From positions 310,001-374,000 of the forward strand of contig JACKFU010000002.1 of the NCBI GenBank assembly GCA_020632295.1: DNA of 64,000 nt, read 5' to 3'. The stretch is from Candidatus Peribacteria bacterium (GTDB taxonomy: Bacteria; Patescibacteriota; Gracilibacteria; Peribacterales; Peribacteraceae). The translations under genes were made by a program, and so were the position numbers. Under the pieces are notes generated by a model. That model saw nothing but the letters and a program-made list of their open reading frames with translations, made no database searches and was not told where the DNA came from. This document shows positions 41,100 through 48,701 of the stretch, in pieces (position 1 is the first letter of the stretch; every line of letters starts with the position of its first letter).

Positions 41100-41801
41100 A
41101 TGTCAGTTATTACGGAAAAAGACATTGTCCAAGCAGCGTGTCATCTCGGGCACCCTACGCCAAAATGGAACCCCAAAATGGCAAAGTACATTTACGGCTC
41201 CCAAAAGGGAGTGCATATCTTCGACGTTGTGCAGACGAAACGTGCGCTCGAAGAGGTATGTAGTATCCTCAGTAAGATGCAAGCAGAGGGCAAGACAGTT
41301 TTGTTTGTCTCTACAAAACAACAGAGTATTCCGTATATCGAAATGTTTAACGAAGCACTGAGTCAGCCCATTGTCACCAAAAAGTGGATGCCGGGTCTGC
41401 TGACAAACTGGAATACTATCAAGAAACGTATCAAGCACTATCTTGACCTACAGAATTCTTTTAAAACAGGTGATATTAATAAGTACACCAAGAAAGAGCA
41501 GACAGCTCTTCGTAAGGAGCTTACGAAGCTCGATATCGCTCTCGGTGGTGTATCTGCTATGAATGGTGTTCCTGATGCACTGTTTGTCATTGATGCGGTT
41601 CGTGACCATGTTGCCGTTCTTGAAGCACGCAAACTCAAGATTCCCGTTTATGGTATTTGTGATAGTAACGCCGATCCAGATCTCTTTACCAAGTGCATTC
41701 CAGCAAACGATGATGCTGTTCGATCGATCGAGTATATTATGAATACTGTTCTTCAGGCCATGGGCGGTAGTGCTCCTGCGAAGAAACCGGATAATAATTA
41801 A
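41100..41801 (+). CDS. rpsB: 30S ribosomal protein S2
   Basis: 233 residues. S2 sits on the 30S back and recruits S1. GHPTPKWNPKMAKYIYGSQKGVHIFDVVQT, WMPGLLTNWNTI and PDALFVIDAVRDHVAVLEARKLKIPVYGICDSNADP are hallmark segments. tsf follows after 26 nt, the usual rpsB-tsf pair. No Shine-Dalgarno sequence precedes the ATG; only the ATTAACA tandem does. The structured leader upstream may control it. Confidence 0.97.
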   Translation: MSVITEKDIVQAACHLGHPTPKWNPKMAKYIYGSQKGVHIFDVVQTKRALEEVCSILSKMQAEGKTVLFVSTKQQSIPYIEMFNEALSQPIVTKKWMPGLLTNWNTIKKRIKHYLDLQNSFKTGDINKYTKKEQTALRKELTKLDIALGGVSAMNGVPDALFVIDAVRDHVAVLEARKLKIPVYGICDSNADPDLFTKCIPANDDAVRSIEYIMNTVLQAMGGSAPAKKPDNN

Positions 41802-41827
41802 CTATTAACTATTAACCTACAACTACT

Positions 41828-42601
41828 ATGACCACTGTAAACGCTTCCCTTGTTGCTTCCGTCCGCGCTCGCACAGGTGTATCGATGATGGAATGCAAAA
41901 AAGCCCTCGACGAAGCCCAAGGTGACGAAGAAAAGGCAATCGAAATTCTCCGCAAAAAAGGTGCGGCAGCCGCTGCGAAAAAAGCAGATCGTGAGCAAAG
42001 TGAAGGTGCTGTGTTCTCCGCAACCGGAAATGGAAAAGCTGCTATAGTCACGCTGAACTGTGAGACCGATTTCGTCGCCCGTGACGACACGTTCCAAAGC
42101 GTTGGAAACGAACTTGCTACAACATTGATGACTGGCGGTATGGATGCTGCCAAAGCGAAAGCCGAGGAAAAGATTCCTGCACTCGTTCAGAAACTTGGTG
42201 AAAATATCACCCTTGGTGAAATGAGCCTCTCTGAGGCAGCTGTATCGGGTGTGTACGTTCATAGCAACGGAAAGATTGGTGTTGTTATTGGTCTGTCTGG
42301 CGGATCAGAAGATCTTGCTCGCGACATTGCCATGCATGCTGCTGCAATGAACCCTTCCTATGTCAGCCCTGATGATGTGACACCAGAATCTGTCGACAAG
42401 GAGAAGGAGATTTGGCGTGAGCAACTTGCTCAGGAAGGAAAACCCGCTGAAATTATGGAGAAGATTATGGTTGGAAAAGAAAAGAAATTCCGCGAGGAAA
42501 ATGCCCTTTTAACGCAAGAATTCGTAAAAGACCCTAGTAAGCTAATTCAGGATCTTCTCGATGGCTCTCGTATTGAGGAGTACGTCCGTGTAAGCATCTA
42601 G
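41828..42601 (+). CDS. tsf: Elongation factor Ts
   Basis: 257 residues. EF-Ts is the nucleotide exchange factor of EF-Tu. VRARTGVSMMECKKALDEAQGDEEKAIEILRKKG and LNCETDFVARDDTFQSVGNELA are the EF-Tu contacting motifs. It is a little shorter than the E. coli protein but complete, ending with the DGSRIEEYVRVSI helix. Second gene of the rpsB operon; CTATTAACTATTAACC separates them. Confidence 0.97.
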   Translation: MTTVNASLVASVRARTGVSMMECKKALDEAQGDEEKAIEILRKKGAAAAAKKADREQSEGAVFSATGNGKAAIVTLNCETDFVARDDTFQSVGNELATTLMTGGMDAAKAKAEEKIPALVQKLGENITLGEMSLSEAAVSGVYVHSNGKIGVVIGLSGGSEDLARDIAMHAAAMNPSYVSPDDVTPESVDKEKEIWREQLAQEGKPAEIMEKIMVGKEKKFREENALLTQEFVKDPSKLIQDLLDGSRIEEYVRVSI

Positions 42602-42631
42602 GAAAAAGACGTGGCATTTTGTCGTTATTTG

Positions 42632-42640
42632 TGGTATTAT
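42632..42640 (+). promoter_or_regulatory. Extended -10 promoter of the response regulator gene
   Basis: TGG+TATTAT, predicted +1 42647, ATG 42648. Confidence 0.65.
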
Positions 42641-42647
42641 AGTTGGT

Positions 42648-43034
42648 ATGGCAGATAAAGCCGACATCCTTATCGCAGAAGACGACGCTGTCCTACGAGA
42701 GGTCTATACCAAGAAATTTACCCTCTCTGGGTACACCATTCGCACCGCAGAAAACGGTGAGGAAGCTATTGCAGAGATTCAGAAAAAAGAACCTGATATC
42801 CTTGTTTTGGACATTAATATGCCAATTCTTGATGGACTTGGGGTACTCGAGAACTATCCAAAGGACAAACGTAGCTTCCCAATTATTATGCTCACAAACT
42901 TTGGTGATGAGAAAAACAAGCAGCGCAGCGAGGAGCTTGGGGCAGATGACTACTTTATTAAAAGTGAAATGACTATTAGAAAGCTGCTTGAGATGGTAGA
43001 AACACTACTGAAAGCGAAGAAATATTGGCAGTAG
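42648..43034 (+). CDS. Single-domain response regulator (CheY-like receiver)
   Basis: 128 residues, receiver domain only. Acidic pocket E11-D12-D13, phospho-acceptor D55 in LVLDINMPILDG, the conserved Thr in IIMLTNFG, and Lys in YFIKSEM. No output domain and no histidine kinase in the window. Such stand-alone receivers act by protein contact. It precedes TraD-like ATPase 2, which however has its own predicted promoter. Confidence 0.92.
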   Translation: MADKADILIAEDDAVLREVYTKKFTLSGYTIRTAENGEEAIAEIQKKEPDILVLDINMPILDGLGVLENYPKDKRSFPIIMLTNFGDEKNKQRSEELGADDYFIKSEMTIRKLLEMVETLLKAKKYWQ

Positions 43035-43060
43035 AGAAACTTCCTCATACTCTAATACTC

Positions 43061-43069
43061 TGGTATAAT
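43061..43069 (+). promoter_or_regulatory. Perfect extended -10 promoter of TraD-like ATPase 2
   Basis: TGG+TATAAT, predicted +1 43076, ATG 43085. The longer ORF (TTG 43025) would contain the promoter, so 43085 is the preferred start. Confidence 0.7.
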
Positions 43070-43084
43070 GGTAAGATACCTTCA

Positions 43085-45568
43085 ATGAATCTTATTGATA
43101 CCCTTATTGGCCTTCTCTCTGCCGGAATTATTGGGTTCCTGGGACTCTGGCTTTCAAGAAAAATGGAAGACATTAAGCGTGAAGAGGAAATGGTCTTTCT
43201 TCAGATTCTTGTTCCAAAGAAGGAGAGTAAAGAGGATAAAGAAACAAGTAGCGAGCAGTTTTCTTCTGGGCAAGACTTTAAGGAAGTCATTGGTGTGATG
43301 GATCATCTCTACCAGTCGCTTTACGGAATCTTTAACTCTCGTCTCTCTCGACACATGAAAGGGCAGGATTTTCTCTCGCTTGAGTATGCAGCGCTTGGTG
43401 GAGAAATTCTCTTTTTTATGATCTGCCCACGACGTATTTCTCATGTCGTTGAAAAGCAAATTACGTCATTTTACCCAGATGTGATCATCGACGAAGTTGA
43501 AGACTATAACATTTTCACATCAGACTCATACGTCTCTGCTGATACACTCCTGCCTGCAAAAGACTACTCATTCTCTTTTAAATCGTATGCAGAGATGAAG
43601 AGCGACCCGCTCAATGCAATTACAAACGCTTTTTCAAAATTAAAGGTAGATGAAGGTGCAGCTGTCCAGTTCCTCATTCGACCCGCAGCATCTGGCTGGC
43701 AAAAAAAACTGCAAAGTGCTGCTGTAAAAATGATTAACCCAAAACACCGTAACGTCAACTGGTATAACCCTATTAGTTGGCTGAGCGCATTCTTCGCGCT
43801 GCTGACATCGAATGAAGTTAGTGATGTCATTGACGTAAAGAGTGCTGAAGGAACAGGAAATCGTGTAACTCAGGTTCAGGAAGAACGCAGTAAAATGCTC
43901 GATGAAAAAGCCTGCAATCCAGGCTATTACTGTACGCTTCGTGTTATTGCCTCCTCCGAAACCCAAGCAAAAGCACAGAATGTCCTTTCGGGTATCCTCT
44001 CCTCGTTTGCACAGTTTGAATCAGTTCGGGGAAATGCATTCAAGCGACCACAAATGACCAGACGTGCAGAAATTATTGAGCGATTTATTCGGAGGAATCC
44101 ACGGAGATCGTTTCGACAGTGGCTTCTCTTTAAGCCCATGCTTCTTGGTACATCTGAGCTTGCAACGTTCTTTCATTTGCCAAATATCAAATACAATAAA
44201 GTGGATACGATTAAGTGGCAAAAATTCAAAACTTCCCCTGCACCGAAAGATGTTCCCGAAGATGGTTTATATCTTGGAACCAATACCTTCCGTGGTGATA
44301 AAAAGAAGGTATTTATGAACAACGAAGACCGATTCCGTCACTTCTACATCATCGGACAAACAGGTACAGGTAAATCCTCAATTATTCAGCTCATGGCACG
44401 GCAAGATTTCCATGATGATAAGGGAGTATGCATCGTTGACCCACACGGAAGCCTCATTGAAGACCTACTTCCCTACATTCCCCGCGAACGCGCGGACGAC
44501 GTTATCTACTTTAACCCTGCAGATACCGAACGTCCGATGGGTCTGAATATTCTCGAAGCCGACACCCCAGAAGAAAAAGATCTTGTTGCTCTTGATGCTA
44601 TGAACATGATGGTAAAAATGTTTGGAGAAGAAATTTTTGGACCACGTATTCAAGACTACTTCCGAAACGGTTGTCTCACATTGATGGATGATGATGAAGA
44701 AGGTGGTGCCATTACCGATCTTGTCAAACTCTTTACTGATGAGGAATGGCAGCGATACAAAGTATCAAAAGTGAAAAATCCTATCGTGAAAAGCTTCTGG
44801 GAGAAGCAGATGGCCCAAACTGGTCAGCGTGAAAAACAGGAGATGATCCCCTACTTCGCCGCGAAGTTCGGACAGTTCTACACGAATACACTCATCCGCA
44901 ATATTGTCGGACAAACCCGTAGTGCGTTTGATGTGAGCAAGTGTATGCAGGAAGGAAAAATACTCCTCATGAACCTTTCTAAGGGTCTCGTTGGAGATAT
45001 TAACGCGCAACTTCTTGGTATGATTGCTGTTTCGAAAATTCAAGTTGCTGCCATGCGCCGTCAACGCCTTGGTAAAGATGAACGTAAAGACTTCTTCCTC
45101 TACATCGACGAATTCCAGAACTTCGTTACCCCGAGCATTGAGTCTATTCTCTCCGAGGCTCGTAAGTATCGTCTAGGTTTGATTCTCGCGCACCAGTATA
45201 TCGACCAGCTCGAGAAAGATAGCAAGCTGTCTGGCTCTGTTTCTCTGAAGGGTGCCGTCTTCGGTAACGTTGGCACGATGATGTTCTATAAGATCGGTCC
45301 TCAGGATGCAGAGCACTGCGCCAAAGAAATGGCGCCAGTGTTTTCTGAGCAAGACCTTGTGAACATGGACGCTTTTAAGGGAGCCATGAAGCTTTCCATT
45401 AACGGTCAGCCCTCGCGACCGTTCTCGATAGAAGTACCGAAACCATGGCTCGATACCACGTATCCCAAAGACGACCAAGCAGCCGAAGCCTTTAAACAGT
45501 TGAGTCGCTTAACGTATGGAAGGCAGAAAGATTTTGTCGACCGCGAGATTTTGAGGAGGATTGGGTAA
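43085..45568 (+). CDS. Membrane-anchored TraD/VirB4-like ATPase 2
   Basis: 827 residues from ATG 43085. One N-terminal membrane helix (about 5-24) is followed by a divergent region. The ATPase has Walker A GQTGTGKSS (424-432), VDPHGSLIEDLLPYIPRERADDVIYFNPADTERPMGLN, and Walker B YIDEFQNF (D675, E676). LSEARKYRLGLILAHQYIDQL follows. Across the ATPase it aligns almost collinearly with ATPase 1 at 20122-22728, so they are paralogues. The likely role is a coupling or translocation motor in the cell envelope. No other secretion genes adjoin it; a receiver protein lies upstream and an SLH-sortase converges downstream. Confidence 0.85.
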   Translation: MNLIDTLIGLLSAGIIGFLGLWLSRKMEDIKREEEMVFLQILVPKKESKEDKETSSEQFSSGQDFKEVIGVMDHLYQSLYGIFNSRLSRHMKGQDFLSLEYAALGGEILFFMICPRRISHVVEKQITSFYPDVIIDEVEDYNIFTSDSYVSADTLLPAKDYSFSFKSYAEMKSDPLNAITNAFSKLKVDEGAAVQFLIRPAASGWQKKLQSAAVKMINPKHRNVNWYNPISWLSAFFALLTSNEVSDVIDVKSAEGTGNRVTQVQEERSKMLDEKACNPGYYCTLRVIASSETQAKAQNVLSGILSSFAQFESVRGNAFKRPQMTRRAEIIERFIRRNPRRSFRQWLLFKPMLLGTSELATFFHLPNIKYNKVDTIKWQKFKTSPAPKDVPEDGLYLGTNTFRGDKKKVFMNNEDRFRHFYIIGQTGTGKSSIIQLMARQDFHDDKGVCIVDPHGSLIEDLLPYIPRERADDVIYFNPADTERPMGLNILEADTPEEKDLVALDAMNMMVKMFGEEIFGPRIQDYFRNGCLTLMDDDEEGGAITDLVKLFTDEEWQRYKVSKVKNPIVKSFWEKQMAQTGQREKQEMIPYFAAKFGQFYTNTLIRNIVGQTRSAFDVSKCMQEGKILLMNLSKGLVGDINAQLLGMIAVSKIQVAAMRRQRLGKDERKDFFLYIDEFQNFVTPSIESILSEARKYRLGLILAHQYIDQLEKDSKLSGSVSLKGAVFGNVGTMMFYKIGPQDAEHCAKEMAPVFSEQDLVNMDAFKGAMKLSINGQPSRPFSIEVPKPWLDTTYPKDDQAAEAFKQLSRLTYGRQKDFVDREILRRIG

Positions 45569-45579
45569 TCCTGCACCCC

Positions 45580-46845
45580 CTAACGTAAAGCAATCGTCTC
45601 CACTGGCACCGCATGGACCAAATACCTCTGACTGATTGAATCTGGTGGCCAGCAGGTGAACAGGATCAGCTCTTCACCAGAGCCATCGTCCTTAAACGCA
45701 TCACCAGCACTACTTGCTGCTATTGTCTGCTCATGGGTTACCTCGTAGACGTACAGGTTTCCTGCGTAGGTCACGTAGACGCGGTCACCAACCTTGAGCT
45801 CGTTAATACGACGGAAGATCTTGGTATACTGCGAGACATCCCATGGGTAGCCGGAGCTATGACCGTAGACCATAATCTTCCCGCCGCCACCCGGATAGGC
45901 AAACAGGTGTCCTACACCAAGCTGTAGTACGCTGAGGACACCATCTTTGGAGACAGCGTCTTCGGGGTGCGTAATCGTCAGGTCAGAAATACCAAGACTT
46001 GGCATAGAGATAGCAAAGTACTTCTCGGAGGCATACGGGTTATCAATCTTCGGCGCAACGCTCACGTTTGGCGGAAGTTGATTGTTGCCACTCAGCATCG
46101 TGACCCCCGTCGGACTGTAGAGCTCTGTACTGCGCTGCGCAGGAGCTGCCACGCGCTGCGGTGCAACATCAGGCTCCGGTCCTTCGTATGCGACAGCGCC
46201 ATTTGCTTTGATGGAGTGCAAGCGATACACCATCTCAAAAAACTGACCACGGGTAATTGCTGTACCAAGTTTGAGTTTTCCCTTGTGCATCACAAGGTTT
46301 CTATTGATTGCTGCATTGATAGATGGTGTGTACCACTCATTTGCCTGATTCTCGATAAAATTGCTTAAGTTTGCTTTTGAGGTTTCTCCCTGGTCACCGA
46401 ATGTTCGCATGAGCATGGTTACCGCTTCCTCGGTACGAAGAAGTTGGCCTGGTCGAAAACTTCCGTCTGGGTATCCAGTAATCACACCCTTCTCAAATGC
46501 TGTTTCAATATACGGACCATACCACTGTGACTGATCAACATCCGTAAAAAGTGGAATTGGTGGCATGCTATTTTTGTAGAACGCAATCCGGCTGTCATAC
46601 TCACCGCGTGCGCGAAGAATAACCTTCAGTGCTTCAACACGGTTCAGTGGAGAGCTGGGACGAGCGTATCCATCTGCATATCCACTGATGATGTTCTTGT
46701 CTTGCAGGTACGCAAAGGCTGTCTCGAAATCTGTACCGGTAGTATCGGGGAATCCTGCTGCAAATGCCTGCCCTCCTGCAAGGTTTGCAGCGGCAACAAG
46801 GGCGAGAGACGCCATAAATCTACGATGGAATTCGCACTGCTTCAT
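45580..46845 (-). CDS. Sortase with three N-terminal SLH domains
   Basis: 421 residues from ATG 46845. A signal peptide (about 1-30) is followed by three SLH repeats (about 31-85, 98-152, 165-212) with GYADGYARPSSPLNRVEAL and GYPDGSFRPGQLLRTEEAV. After a proline-rich linker, a sortase domain (about 275-421) has catalytic H329 (VYGHSSG), C398 (LFTCWPP) and R407. It would be attached to the S-layer or wall polymer by its SLH domains while cutting and joining sorted proteins. A sortase fused to SLH domains is unusual. It is most like class D/E/F enzymes. Divergent from ychF. Confidence 0.92.
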   Translation of the reverse strand: MKQCEFHRRFMASLALVAAANLAGGQAFAAGFPDTTGTDFETAFAYLQDKNIISGYADGYARPSSPLNRVEALKVILRARGEYDSRIAFYKNSMPPIPLFTDVDQSQWYGPYIETAFEKGVITGYPDGSFRPGQLLRTEEAVTMLMRTFGDQGETSKANLSNFIENQANEWYTPSINAAINRNLVMHKGKLKLGTAITRGQFFEMVYRLHSIKANGAVAYEGPEPDVAPQRVAAPAQRSTELYSPTGVTMLSGNNQLPPNVSVAPKIDNPYASEKYFAISMPSLGISDLTITHPEDAVSKDGVLSVLQLGVGHLFAYPGGGGKIMVYGHSSGYPWDVSQYTKIFRRINELKVGDRVYVTYAGNLYVYEVTHEQTIAASSAGDAFKDDGSGEELILFTCWPPDSISQRYLVHAVPVETIALR

Positions 46846-46856
46846 AGGAAGCACAT

Positions 46857-46882
46857 AGTATACTTTTTTAAGTATTTGTCAA
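46857..46882 (-). promoter_or_regulatory. Promoter of the SLH-sortase gene
   Basis: TATACT (46857-46862), predicted +1 46850, ATG 46845. A TTGACA lies at 46877-46882 but the spacer is only 14 bp, so it may not be the true -35. Confidence 0.5.
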
Positions 46883-46910
46883 GTATCAATTGGCATCCAA
46901 TCGGCAATCC

Positions 46911-46918
46911 TGTACATT
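46911..46918 (+). promoter_or_regulatory. -10 box of ychF
   Basis: TG+TACATT, predicted +1 46925, ATG 46926. It excludes the longer ORF start at 46890. Confidence 0.55.
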
Positions 46919-46925
46919 TCCCTGC

Positions 46926-48047
46926 ATGTCTCTACAGATAGGAATTGTCGGCCTCCCGAACGTCGGTAAATCGACCCTGTTTAATGCACTGACAAACAGT
47001 AAGGGGGCAGAAGCCGCCAACTACCCGTTTTGTACCATCGAGCCGAACGTGGGCATTGTTGAGGTTCCCGACGAGCGGCTTAGTAGACTTACCGAGATCG
47101 TGAAGCCAGAGAAGGTTATTCCTGCTGCTATTGAATTCGTGGATATTGCAGGACTTGTAAAAGGCGCCTCCAAAGGCGAAGGGCTTGGAAACAAATTCCT
47201 CGGTGCCATTCGTGAAGTGGATGCTATTTGTCATGTTGTCCGTCACTTTCAAGGTAGTGACATTATCCACGTAGAAGGAACCACAGACCCCAAACGTGAC
47301 CGGGAGATTATTGAAGCAGAACTCATTATTGCAGACCTTGAGTCGATCGACTCTCGTATGGATAAAATGCGGGGAGCCGCGAAAAGTGGGGATAAAGAGA
47401 AGATAAAACAACTCGCAATCTTTGAAAAAGTTCGTGCGGTTCTTGATGCCGGAAACATGGCCCTGAACCAGTCGCTTCGCTCCGGTACAGGGCAGGCCTA
47501 TTACACAGAAGAAGAGAATCGCTTTCTAAAAACTGCTGGACTGCTTACCTATAAACCTATTATCTATGCGTGCAATGTTTCTGAAGACGATCTTCACACG
47601 CTAAGTATTCACCAAGCAAAACAGGACCTCGGCCTTGGAGAGAGTGACCAGCTCATTACGGTGTCTGCAAAAATTGAAGAGGATATTAAAGATCTCTCAC
47701 CCGACGATGCAGCGGAGTTCCTCGCAGACCTCGGCGTACAAGAGTCTGGCCTGAATAGACTTATTCGCGCTGCGTACGAAGCTCTCGGGTACATCACATA
47801 CTTTACTGCCGGCGTGAAGGAAGTGCGTGCGTGGAACATTCCAAAAGGTTCCACTGCACCTCAAGCTGCTGGTGTCATACACACCGACTTCGAAAAAGGC
47901 TTCATCCGTGCAGAAACGATTGCCTACGAAGACTATGCAACCCTTGGTGGAGAACAAAAAGCTAAAGAAGCAGGGAAGCTCCGTCAGGAAGGAAAAGAGT
48001 ACATTGTGAAAGACGGAGATGTTTTACATTTTAAGTTCAACGTCTGA
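46926..48047 (+). CDS. ychF: Ribosome-binding ATPase YchF (OLA1)
   Basis: 373 residues. An Obg-superfamily ATPase that associates with ribosomes. Walker A GLPNVGKS (9-16) and the TKxD-like motif replaced by CNVSEDD are as expected for this ATP-specific member. DIAGLVKGASKGEGLGNKFL marks G3. The C-terminal TGS domain has YFTAGVKEVRAWNI and GVIHTDFEKGFIRAETIAYEDY. The start at 46926 is set by the -10 box. The stop overlaps the start of the RNHCP gene (TGATG). Confidence 0.96.
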   Translation: MSLQIGIVGLPNVGKSTLFNALTNSKGAEAANYPFCTIEPNVGIVEVPDERLSRLTEIVKPEKVIPAAIEFVDIAGLVKGASKGEGLGNKFLGAIREVDAICHVVRHFQGSDIIHVEGTTDPKRDREIIEAELIIADLESIDSRMDKMRGAAKSGDKEKIKQLAIFEKVRAVLDAGNMALNQSLRSGTGQAYYTEEENRFLKTAGLLTYKPIIYACNVSEDDLHTLSIHQAKQDLGLGESDQLITVSAKIEEDIKDLSPDDAAEFLADLGVQESGLNRLIRAAYEALGYITYFTAGVKEVRAWNIPKGSTAPQAAGVIHTDFEKGFIRAETIAYEDYATLGGEQKAKEAGKLRQEGKEYIVKDGDVLHFKFNV

Positions 48048-48340
48048 TGGTCTTCGTAGCGAGGCAGGAACCATTTACCTGTGAACACTGTGGTGCGAAC
48101 GTAGAACCATTAACAACAGGAAGCTACCGCAACCACTGCCCGAAGTGTTTGTACAGTAAACATGTTGATGACAAGGGTCCCGGGGACAGAGAAAGCCTCT
48201 GTAAGGGGATGATGAAACCGGTAGGCCTTGATTACCGCTCGAATAAGGGCTGGATGATCGTTCACCGTTGCATGAAGTGTAGCAAGCAGATACCAAATAT
48301 CACTGCTTGCGACGATGACTTAACCGTTGTAGAGCAGTAA
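48047..48340 (+). CDS. RNHCP domain protein (zinc-finger type)
   Basis: 97 residues. The family is named from its RNHCP motif, seen here as YRNHCPKCLYSKHVD. Four CxxC or CxC knuckles (FTCEHCG, HCPKC, HRCMKCSKQ) suggest one or two zinc sites and nucleic-acid binding. Its function is not known. The ATG shares one base with the ychF stop, so both are translated from one message, suggesting a ribosome-linked role. Confidence 0.87.
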   Translation: MVFVARQEPFTCEHCGANVEPLTTGSYRNHCPKCLYSKHVDDKGPGDRESLCKGMMKPVGLDYRSNKGWMIVHRCMKCSKQIPNITACDDDLTVVEQ

Positions 48341-48701
48341 TAATTTTTTGTTCAAGAAATAAAATTGTGTTCATGTTTTTCGTTTAAGGCAAGGGCTCTT
48401 TTCCTATTAACCCTTGAAAGTGCTCGCACGAGTTGTGTACGATGCGCAGCACAACCCTCCTCTGCACATGAGACTTCTCCTCTTTGCATCGGCATTCGGC
48501 ATTCTGTTTGTTGCCTTCTAGATATATCTGTAATAGGCTTCTCCTGTGAACACTCCACATCTAGAAGAAGAACGTGCCGATAATCAGGAACGAAACACCC
48601 TTCTACTTCAAGATGATCAACTGGCTTATGATATTCAACTCTTGTTATGGGGTGATACTTGGTATAATTCCGAAGGGCATAGGGAAAAATAAAATCTTTC
48701 T
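48341..48701. other. 361-bp interval between RNHCP and nrdJ genes
   Basis: The longest stretch in the window without a recognised gene. It contains one plausible small CDS (48546-48692), a TTGAAA...TACGAT promoter-like pair (48414-48443) and a very short hydrophobic ORF (48468-48521). No convincing terminator hairpin is seen between the converging RNHCP and nrdJ genes. Confidence 0.6.
48546..48692 (+). CDS. Possible 48-residue protein, GTG start
   Basis: GTG at 48546, TAA at 48690-48692. The product is acidic and Gln-rich (LEEERADNQERNTLLLQDDQLAYDIQLLLWGDTWYNSEG), with codon use like the neighbours. A TG+TAATAG box ends 9 nt before the GTG, similar to other leaderless starts here. Not recognised. 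It could be chance, since the region has no other support. Confidence 0.35.
   Translation: MNTPHLEEERADNQERNTLLLQDDQLAYDIQLLLWGDTWYNSEGHREK

Noticed and set aside
20122..45568. Integrative conjugative element
   Set aside because: No integrase, relaxase, mating-pore genes or att-like direct repeats; the ATPases are embedded separately among core genes.
3822..48047. UGA recoded as glycine, as in some CPR lineages
   Set aside because: TGA serves as the stop of the helicase-nuclease (3822-3824), the 47-residue peptide and ychF (48045-48047), and conserved proteins contain no in-frame TGA.
48468..48521. 17-residue hydrophobic ORF (MRLLLFASAFGILFVAF)
   Set aside because: Too short, only a weak upstream promoter pair, and no neighbour coupling; chance is as likely.
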